6,210 bases of DNA. Origin: an uncultured beta proteobacterium. Lineage in GTDB: Bacteria; Pseudomonadota; Gammaproteobacteria; Burkholderiales; Burkholderiaceae. How positions within the stretch are numbered: the first letter of the stretch is position 1; each line of letters opens with the position of its first letter. The position numbers were made by a program, and so were the translations under genes. Below, in pieces: positions 1 through 4,946 of the stretch. Location: positions 1-6,210 of the forward strand of contig CAJAFJ010000645.1 of assembly GCA_903938955.1 (NCBI GenBank), read 5' to 3'. The notes beneath the pieces are model-generated. The model was given only the letters and a program-made list of their open reading frames with translations, searched no databases and had not been told where the DNA came from.

Positions 1-299
1 AGCATACCGCCCAACCAGCGTTGATCCACGTAAGGAACACCAGCACGCTGCGCCTCAACGGCGACTGTTTCACGTGCTTGGCGCTTGGTGCCAACCATCA
101 GCACCGTACCGCGTTTGGCGGAAATCTGGCGCACAAACTTGGCTGCATCCTGGAACATCGGCAGCGATTTTTCCAGGTTAATGATGTGAATCTTGTTGCG
201 ATGGCCGAAAATAAACGGCGCCATCTTGGGATTCCAGAAGCGGGTTTGGTGACCGAAATGGACACCTGCATCGAGCATTTCGCGCATGGTAACGGACAT
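1..299 (-). CDS. rpsB: 30S ribosomal protein S2, N-terminal part (runs off left edge)
   Basis: S2 is a structural protein of the small ribosomal subunit, needed for late 30S assembly and for S1 binding. The minus-strand reading gives 99 complete codons plus two bases. It begins [20 protein letters not shown] and contains [37 protein letters not shown] and DQRWLGGM, which are the hallmark S2 N-terminal blocks. The wording ([19 protein letters not shown]) is closer to beta- than to enteric gammaproteobacterial S2. The start at 299 is chosen because GGAG lies at 309-306 on the minus strand, six bases before the ATG; a second Met at codon 5 has no such site. S2 is usually about 245-255 residues, so roughly 60% is outside the window. 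In most bacteria tsf (EF-Ts) follows rpsB, which would lie beyond the left edge. Identity is near certain. Confidence 0.98.
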   Translation of the reverse strand, partial: MSVTMREMLDAGVHFGHQTRFWNPKMAPFIFGHRNKIHIINLEKSLPMFQDAAKFVRQISAKRGTVLMVGTKRQARETVAVEAQRAGVPYVDQRWLGGM

Positions 300-347
300 A
301 TTTAACTCCAAAGGTTAGGTCTAAAATCCAGTTAGTTTTCACAGCCC

Positions 348-373
348 TGCAAGCAATTTTGTCGTTGCTTGCA
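348..373 (-). repeat. Perfect 9-bp inverted repeat (hairpin in rpsB leader)
   Basis: TGCAAGCAA at 348-356 and TTGCTTGCA at 365-373 are exact reverse complements around an 8-base loop. It lies in the rpsB 5' untranslated region. It is not a convincing terminator because no T-tract follows on the minus strand (GGGCTGTG comes next). It is best read as one arm of the leader fold. Confidence 0.6.
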
Positions 374-411
374 AAAACTGCAACACCTTGGTGTAACTGG
401 TTTGCTAGTTT

Positions 412-443
412 TTTACTGGGCAGACATCAGCCAGTCCAGTAAA
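412..443 (-). repeat. Perfect 8-bp inverted repeat at the predicted 5' end of rpsB mRNA
   Basis: TTTACTGG at 412-419 and CCAGTAAA at 436-443 are exact reverse complements separated by 16 bases. The repeat begins only a few bases after the expected rpsB transcript start. The mRNA would therefore begin with a hairpin, a common way to shield a transcript from 5'-end-dependent decay. That role is an inference. Confidence 0.5.
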
Positions 444-450
444 GCCAAAA

Positions 451-459
451 ATTATAACA
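451..459 (-). promoter_or_regulatory. Extended -10 promoter for rpsB
   Basis: On the minus strand the bases read TGTTATAAT. This is a perfect TATAAT hexamer (456-451) preceded by the TGn element of extended -10 sigma-70 promoters. The place where a -35 would sit (about 474-479) reads AAGGCA, a poor match to TTGACA, so recognition probably leans on the extended -10. The expected transcript start is near 445, giving an rpsB leader of about 145 nt. The start site is inferred from spacing. Confidence 0.72.
453..458 (+). promoter_or_regulatory. Possible divergent -10 element for the amidase gene
   Basis: The plus strand of the rpsB -10 region reads TATAAC, one mismatch from the consensus -10. I see no good -35 about 17 bases upstream. 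Used as a promoter, it would start the message about 15 bases before the amidase ATG at 480. This is tentative. Confidence 0.25.
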
Positions 460-479
460 CCCCACCCTGCGCGTGCCTT

Positions 480-1811
480 ATGCTTTCAGACCTTCACACG
501 ACGCGGCACTTGCTGCGCACCGGCCAACGCCATGCACTCCCAGCCCTTGAGCTGTGTATCGACGCGGCGCAATCAGCCTCATGCCAACATGTTTTCTTGC
601 AAACCCAGTTTGAAGAAGCACGCACGGTAGCTGGCACGCCAAACGTGCAACAAAAACCATTGGCGGGTCTGGCCGTCTCGGTCAAAGACTTGTTTGACAT
701 CCAAGGACAAGTAACCCGTGCGGGCTCCATCGCACTGAACGACGCCCCGCCCGCCCTTGAAGACAGCGTGGCTGTGGCGCGTTTGCGCCGTGCCGGTGCC
801 GCTATCGTGGGGCGCACCAACATGACGGAATTCGCCTTTTCCGGCGTGGGCGTCAACCCCCACTTTGGCACACCGGCCAATGTGGCCTCTACCAAAGAGG
901 TTCTCATTCCTGGCGGCTCATCCTCCGGCGCTACCGTCTCGGTTGCCACGGGTGCGGCATTCATCGGTTTGGGGTCAGACACGGGCGGCTCCATCCGGAT
1001 TCCTGCGGCGTTGAACGGCATTGTGGGCTTCAAAAGCACCGCAAGGCTTGTTCCGCTGCAGGGTGCTCTACCCTTGTCCAGCACCATGGACACGGTCTGC
1101 GCCTTGACCCGCTCGGTACGGGATGCTGTGCTGGGCCACGAACTACTGGCCCAGCGAACCGTCACGCGTAGTTCAGCCCCGCTCTCAGCCTATCGACTGG
1201 GTGTTGCCCAAACGGTCATGCTTGACGGCCTCGACCCCACCGTCAGCCGTGCCTGGCAGCGCAGCTTGCAAACTTTGCGCGATGCGGGCGCTTGTATTGT
1301 TGACCTGCCTCTGCCTGAAATCGGCGAACTGACCCATATCCAGGCCACCGGGGGCTTCTCGGCTGCAGAAAGTTATGCCTGGCACCGGCATCTGCTGGAA
1401 AGCAAAGGCGCGCAATATGACCCGCGGGTTGCCGCAAGAATTAAAAGAGGCGCCAGCATGAGCGCCTGTGACTACCTTGAGTTGCAGCTCGCCAGACGCC
1501 AGTGGATCCAGAAAATGGAGACCGCCTTGCGGGGCTTTGACGCCATTCTGTCGCCCACCCTTCCCATCGGGGCACCGCCGCTGGCCGAGGTCGCGCCTGG
1601 CCCGGAGCGCGACGAGGCTTTTTTTCGGATCAATGCCCTGTTGTTGCGAAATACCAGTGTCATCAATATGCTGGATGGCTGCGCCCTCTCCCTGCCCTGC
1701 CATGCGCCCGATGAGTTACCGGTCGGCTTAATGGTCTGGGCGGGGGCCATGCACGATGACATGGTGCTTAATGTGGCCCTGCAAATTGAGAAAATACTGC
1801 AAACACAATAG
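480..1811 (+). CDS. Stand-alone amidase (amidase signature family)
   Basis: This is a serine hydrolase that cleaves C-N amide bonds, 443 residues long, within the family's usual range of about 430-500. The complete amidase-signature triad is visible: catalytic Lys69 in VSVKDLFDIQG, cis-Ser147 in the GGSSSGA glycine/serine loop, and nucleophile Ser171 in GSDTGGSIRIPAA. The cis-Ser to Ser gap of 24 residues is the same as in fatty acid amide hydrolase. Later family blocks include AILSPTLPIGAPPLAEV and the C-terminal NMLDGCALSLPC followed by ELPVGLMVW. GatA, the transamidosome subunit, belongs to the same family, but no gatB or gatC is adjacent, so a free amidase is more likely; its substrate is unknown. 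The frame stays open upstream to a TTG at 369, but that would run through the rpsB leader and promoter. ATG 480 is the first in-frame ATG. It lacks a visible ribosome-binding site, so translation may start on a very short leader. No signal peptide is seen; cytoplasmic. Confidence 0.9.
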   Translation: MLSDLHTTRHLLRTGQRHALPALELCIDAAQSASCQHVFLQTQFEEARTVAGTPNVQQKPLAGLAVSVKDLFDIQGQVTRAGSIALNDAPPALEDSVAVARLRRAGAAIVGRTNMTEFAFSGVGVNPHFGTPANVASTKEVLIPGGSSSGATVSVATGAAFIGLGSDTGGSIRIPAALNGIVGFKSTARLVPLQGALPLSSTMDTVCALTRSVRDAVLGHELLAQRTVTRSSAPLSAYRLGVAQTVMLDGLDPTVSRAWQRSLQTLRDAGACIVDLPLPEIGELTHIQATGGFSAAESYAWHRHLLESKGAQYDPRVAARIKRGASMSACDYLELQLARRQWIQKMETALRGFDAILSPTLPIGAPPLAEVAPGPERDEAFFRINALLLRNTSVINMLDGCALSLPCHAPDELPVGLMVWAGAMHDDMVLNVALQIEKILQTQ

Positions 1812-1848
1812 CGACCCACGTCAACTGGCGGTGGGCTGAACGCTATTG
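1806..1848 (+). repeat. Nested inverted repeat across the amidase stop codon
   Basis: CAATAGCG (1806-1813, containing the TAG stop) pairs exactly with CGCTATTG (1841-1848). Inside it CCCAC (1815-1819) pairs with GTGGG (1831-1835). Together they form an interrupted stem-loop of 43 bases. No run of T follows on either strand, so it is not a standard intrinsic terminator. It could protect the 3' end of the amidase message or weaken readthrough into the next gene. Confidence 0.45.
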
Positions 1849-1869
1849 AGTTATAGATAAAAGGGATTC

Positions 1870-3117
1870 ATGAAGATTGCAGTTATAGGGGCGGGCATCA
1901 TCGGCGTCACCACGGCTTACGAGCTGGCCCGTGATGGACACGAGGTCACCGTGCTGGAACGGCGCAACGCGGTCGCCGAAGAAAGCAGCTTTGCCAACGC
2001 TGGCATCATGGCGCCGGGTTACCTCAGGACCTGGACCGAGCCCGGCCTGCCGAGCCAATTGTTCCGGCATGTGTTCAGCCACCGTGCACCGCTCAAAGTG
2101 GAGCTGTCACTTAGCGGGCGCGAACTGGCCTGGCTGTGGAAGTGGTCTCGCGCCTGCAAGCCAATAGCCAGTCGGCCCAACCGGGGGCATCTGCAGCGCC
2201 TGGCGACCTACAGCCGCGAGCGGCTGCAACATATCACCGCCGATCTGAAACTGGAATTTGAGCGTAGCGAGGGTTGCCTCGTGCTGTTGCGCAGTGAGCG
2301 CGAGAGCAAGCTGATTCAACCTGACCTGCAGATATTGCGCGATGCAGGCGTCAGCTTCAAGGAACTGGGCGATCAAGAGGCCCGCAAGATTGAACCTGCG
2401 CTCAATCCTGACACACCCTTGTTTGGCGCCCTGCACCTGCCCGATGCCGAAGCAGGCAACTGCCGCCAGTTTGCCCACTTGTTGAAGACCGAGGCACAGC
2501 GGCTGGGCGTCAAGTTTCTGTTTAACGCCACCGTCACCCATCTATCACCCACCGCCGGCATGGCCCTGCGCCTGTCAGGCGAAGACAGCCCCCGCCAATT
2601 TGATGCCGCCGTCTTGTGCGCCGGACCGGATTCGGACCGGCTGCTCGATCCCTTGGGACTGAAGATTCCACTCGCTTCGGTGTATGGCTATTCGATCACC
2701 GCCGCCATTCGAGAGCCGCTCAACGGCCCGCGCAGTGCCGTGTTGGATGCCCATTACAAGGTGGACATTGCACGTTTGGGCAACCGCGTGCGTGTGGCTG
2801 GCTGCGCTGAATTGGGCGGCACGCCCCACAAGAAAAACACAGCCGCCTTGCAAAATCTGTACAAAGTTTTGCACGCGTGGTTCCCCGGTGCGGCCCACTT
2901 ATCCGGCGGCGTTCAGGAATGGAAAGGGGCACGCCCCATGCTGCCCGATGGCATGCCGATGCTGGGCGCCAGTGGTATTGCGGGTTTGTGGCTGAATCTG
3001 GGGCACGGCGCCAGTGGCTGGGCGCTCAGTTGCGGCTCGGCCAGAGCCTTGGCAGACCAAGTGAGCGGCCGGTCACCCGAACTGGACACCCAGGCATTTG
3101 GCCTTCACAGGCTCTGA
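1870..3117 (+). CDS. dadA: DadA-like FAD-dependent D-amino-acid dehydrogenase
   Basis: This enzyme oxidatively deaminates D-amino acids to 2-oxo acids, passing electrons through FAD to the respiratory chain; DadA acts at the inner face of the cytoplasmic membrane. The protein has 415 residues (E. coli DadA has 432). It opens with the Rossmann FAD motif GAGIIG at residues 7-12 and the ribose-binding acidic residue Glu30 (VTVLERR). DadA-typical blocks then run along its length: SSFANAGIMAPGY (39-51), the GYSIT block, RLGNRVRVAG, then EWKGARPMLPDGMP with Arg355, and LNLGHGASGWALSCGSA with His379 near the C-terminus. A GGG ribosome-binding site sits five bases before ATG 1870. No alanine racemase (dadX) is adjacent, so this may not be the alanine-catabolic DadA of classic dad operons. 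Another D-amino acid or a related amine could be the substrate. Family assignment is firm; substrate is not. Confidence 0.88.
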   Translation: MKIAVIGAGIIGVTTAYELARDGHEVTVLERRNAVAEESSFANAGIMAPGYLRTWTEPGLPSQLFRHVFSHRAPLKVELSLSGRELAWLWKWSRACKPIASRPNRGHLQRLATYSRERLQHITADLKLEFERSEGCLVLLRSERESKLIQPDLQILRDAGVSFKELGDQEARKIEPALNPDTPLFGALHLPDAEAGNCRQFAHLLKTEAQRLGVKFLFNATVTHLSPTAGMALRLSGEDSPRQFDAAVLCAGPDSDRLLDPLGLKIPLASVYGYSITAAIREPLNGPRSAVLDAHYKVDIARLGNRVRVAGCAELGGTPHKKNTAALQNLYKVLHAWFPGAAHLSGGVQEWKGARPMLPDGMPMLGASGIAGLWLNLGHGASGWALSCGSARALADQVSGRSPELDTQAFGLHRL

Positions 3118-3133
3118 CACTAAATTTATAGTG
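3118..3133. repeat. AT-rich palindrome between the DadA-like and HDOD genes
   Basis: CACTA (3118-3122) and TAGTG (3129-3133) are exact reverse complements around six A/T bases, starting immediately after the dehydrogenase stop codon. The rest of the 68-bp gap is AT-rich (TTTTTATACC at 3147-3156 and AAAATTTAA at 3162-3170). It could hold a promoter for the HDOD gene, but I cannot pick a convincing -35/-10 pair. An operator role for the palindrome is possible but unproven. Confidence 0.35.
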
Positions 3134-3185
3134 AACAAAGGCAAATTTTTATACCCTCCAGAAAATTTAACAGACAATCCACGTC

Positions 3186-4028
3186 ATGAGCCCTGAACTC
3201 TCCCAAAAACTGGCCGCAGCTGTTGACGGCATGCCCGCTTTCCCCAAAAGTGTCCAGAAAATTCTGGAGCTGACCCGGGACGTGAATTGCTCGCCCAAAG
3301 ATTTGGTGCAGGTAATTGACAAAGACCCGGTGGTCACGGTCAAGGTGCTGCGGGTGGTCAACTCAGCTTATTACAGCCTGCCCAAGCAAATCACATCCAT
3401 CAACCATGCGGTGGTGTACCTGGGCTTTAACACCATCAAAAACTTGGCTTTGAGCATTGCGGCGATTGGCATTCTGCCCGCCAGCAATGAAGCGGGGTTT
3501 GACGGCCAACAGTACTTGCTGCACTCGCTGTCAACAGCCGGCATTGCCAAACTTTTGGCGCAGCGCCAGGATGACGCTGACCCGATGGACTGCTTTATTG
3601 CCGGCTTGTTGCACGATTTTGGCAAAGTGGTGTTTGCGCAGTTCATGCCCAAAGAATTCAAACAAGCGCTCATCATGAGTCAAACCCATAAATCATCGCT
3701 GCACCTGGCCTTGCGTGAGGTAGTGGGAACCGACCACGCGGTGGTGGGCGCCATGCTGGTGGAGAAATGGCGTTTCTCTGCTGATTTGGTCGAAACCATT
3801 CGCCAACAGTACAGCCCGGACCCCCAAGACACCCCCATGATCGCCTGCGTGTTTGGCGCCAACCAGATCAGCAAGAAACTGGGCTTTGGCTTTGGCGGCA
3901 ACCCCTACATTGAAGAATTCACCCCCAGCATCACCGAGCGACTGGGCGGCTCGCTAGACGAGGTTATTGTGTCGTTAGGCAACTTGGAGCCCATGTTTGA
4001 GGAAGCCAAGATATTTTCGAAAATTTGA
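3186..4028 (+). CDS. HDOD domain protein (single domain)
   Basis: HDOD is a non-GYP relative of the HD phosphohydrolase fold, found in bacterial signalling proteins and usually thought to act as a regulatory or output module. In this 280-residue protein the domain takes up about residues 13-215. It starts with the signature MPAFPKSVQKILEL, then VIDKDPVVTVKVLRVVNSAYY and the INHAVVYLGF block. HD-type residues are partly kept: His113, His143-Asp144 in LLHDFGK, and His184 in DHAVVGAML. The later positions that are often His-His and Asp read Gln207-Gln208 and Asn226 (GANQISKKLG), so a normal two-metal site looks incomplete. There is no receiver, GGDEF, EAL or membrane segment. No clear ribosome-binding site precedes ATG 3186. 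The next gene starts nine bases after the stop, so the two are very likely cotranscribed. The precise role is unknown. Confidence 0.92.
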   Translation: MSPELSQKLAAAVDGMPAFPKSVQKILELTRDVNCSPKDLVQVIDKDPVVTVKVLRVVNSAYYSLPKQITSINHAVVYLGFNTIKNLALSIAAIGILPASNEAGFDGQQYLLHSLSTAGIAKLLAQRQDDADPMDCFIAGLLHDFGKVVFAQFMPKEFKQALIMSQTHKSSLHLALREVVGTDHAVVGAMLVEKWRFSADLVETIRQQYSPDPQDTPMIACVFGANQISKKLGFGFGGNPYIEEFTPSITERLGGSLDEVIVSLGNLEPMFEEAKIFSKI

Positions 4029-4040
4029 GGACATGGCATG
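4024..4040 (+). promoter_or_regulatory. Ribosome-binding site overlapping the HDOD stop
   Basis: The HDOD stop TGA (4026-4028) is part of TTGAGGACATGG, so the GAGG site (4027-4030) for the next gene overlaps the stop codon. This favours coupled translation of the HDOD and MBL genes. An out-of-frame ATG at 4033 is ignored in favour of ATG 4038, which opens the full conserved N-terminus. Confidence 0.65.
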
Positions 4041-4925
4041 AAAATCAGATTTTGGGGTGTCCGCGGCTCCATCGCTTCACCAGGACCCAAAACCGTGCGC
4101 TACGGCGGTAACACCACCTGCATTGAAATCCGCACCGACAACAACGAGTTGATCATCATTGATGCGGGCACGGGCATTTTCCCCCTGTCGCAAACCCTGA
4201 TGGCCGAGATGCCGCTGACCGCCAATGTGTTGATCACCCACTCGCATTGGGATCACATTCAGGGATTGCCATTTTTCATTCCCAACTTTATTCCGGGCAA
4301 CACCCTGCGCCTGCATGGCGCGTTCGATCCGGTGTCCGGCAAAGGCGTAGAGCAGGTGATGTCCGTGCAGTTGCAATACAGCTATTTCCCGGTACGCGAG
4401 GCCGAGATGAAAGGCCGCATCGAATACATCACCCTCGCGCCGGAACAAAGCGTCCAAATCGGTTCCGCCAAAGTCACGCCGTTCCTCATGAACCACCCGG
4501 TCATTGACTTCGGCTACCGGATTGAAGCCAACGGGAAGTCAGTGTTTTTTACCGGTGACCACGAACCACCGCAAAACATTTACGAGCCAGGCGAAGATGG
4601 CTACGCCGAGTACCAGACCTTCGTCGACGAAAAAGCCGCGGACATTCGCCGCGCCATGCAGGGCGTAGACGTGCTGATTGCCGATTGCTCCTACACCGAG
4701 CAGGAATACCCCGCCAAGAAGGGCTGGGGCCACGGCACGTTCAACACCAGCATTCAGTACGCCAAAGAAGCAGGTGCCAAAGTGCTTTTTTGCACACACC
4801 ACGAACCGACACGCAGCGACGATGCCTTGGATGCCGTGTTTCAGCAGGTGCTGACGGATAACCCGCCACAAGCCGGTCACCCCGAGTATCGACTGGCACA
4901 AGAAGGCGAGACTTACGAGTTTTAA
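4038..4925 (+). CDS. MBL-fold metallo-hydrolase (PhnP/COG1235-like, phosphodiesterase-type)
   Basis: This 295-residue cytoplasmic protein has the metallo-beta-lactamase fold and belongs to the group that includes PhnP, RNase Z-like and cyclic-nucleotide phosphodiesterase-like enzymes. It starts with the group's characteristic MKIRFWGVRGSIASPGP and RYGGNTTCIEI, followed by IIDAGTGI. All expected ligands of a dinuclear metal centre are present: His68, His70, Asp72 and His73 in THSHWDHIQG, His153 in MNHPV, Asp174 in FTGDHEPP, and His254 or His255 in CTHHEPTRSDD. A catalytically active hydrolase is therefore expected. Phosphodiester bonds are the likely target by family resemblance, but the substrate cannot be read from sequence. 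No signal peptide or membrane segment is seen. It lies nine bases after the HDOD gene and 21 bases before nnr, as the middle member of a probable operon. Confidence 0.9.
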   Translation: MKIRFWGVRGSIASPGPKTVRYGGNTTCIEIRTDNNELIIIDAGTGIFPLSQTLMAEMPLTANVLITHSHWDHIQGLPFFIPNFIPGNTLRLHGAFDPVSGKGVEQVMSVQLQYSYFPVREAEMKGRIEYITLAPEQSVQIGSAKVTPFLMNHPVIDFGYRIEANGKSVFFTGDHEPPQNIYEPGEDGYAEYQTFVDEKAADIRRAMQGVDVLIADCSYTEQEYPAKKGWGHGTFNTSIQYAKEAGAKVLFCTHHEPTRSDDALDAVFQQVLTDNPPQAGHPEYRLAQEGETYEF

Positions 4926-4946
4926 ACCATTCAAGCTGGGGGGCTT

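Larger units (their letters stand above)
300..445 (-). promoter_or_regulatory. Structured 5' leader of rpsB mRNA (candidate autoregulatory RNA)
   Basis: The stretch between the predicted rpsB transcript start and its ATG carries several perfect inverted repeats. An 8-bp stem pairs 412-419 with 436-443 around a 16-nt loop, right at the predicted 5' end. A 7-bp stem pairs 328-334 (CCAGTTA) with 394-400 (TAACTGG). Inside it lie a 9-bp stem, 348-356 with 365-373 (TGCAAGCAA/TTGCTTGCA, 8-nt loop), and a short ACAC/GTGT hairpin around 383-394. The ribosome-binding GGAG (309-306) lies downstream of these folds. E. coli rpsB is known to be autoregulated by S2 through a leader of similar length. Whether this leader is homologous cannot be judged by eye. 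Confidence 0.5.

Noticed and set aside
21..305. Plus-strand frame of 94 codons over rpsB
   Set aside because: It is antisense to the highly conserved S2 N-terminus and has no domain of its own.
348..373. Intrinsic terminator in the rpsB upstream gap
   Set aside because: The perfect hairpin has no T-tract downstream on the minus strand, is only moderately GC-rich, and sits within the predicted rpsB leader.
369..479. N-terminal extension of the amidase to a TTG at 369 (37 extra residues)
   Set aside because: It would translate through the rpsB leader hairpins and the rpsB promoter, has no ribosome-binding site, and lies outside the conserved domain. ATG 480 gives a normal family length.
494..1165. 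Long minus-strand reading frame of 223 codons inside the amidase gene
   Set aside because: It mirrors the well-supported amidase and shows no recognisable domain. Long antisense frames are common in GC-rich genes.
480..1811. Assignment of the amidase as GatA of the Asp/Glu-tRNA amidotransferase
   Set aside because: It shares the amidase fold and triad, but no gatB or gatC is beside it, and the sequence reads more like a generic stand-alone amidase.
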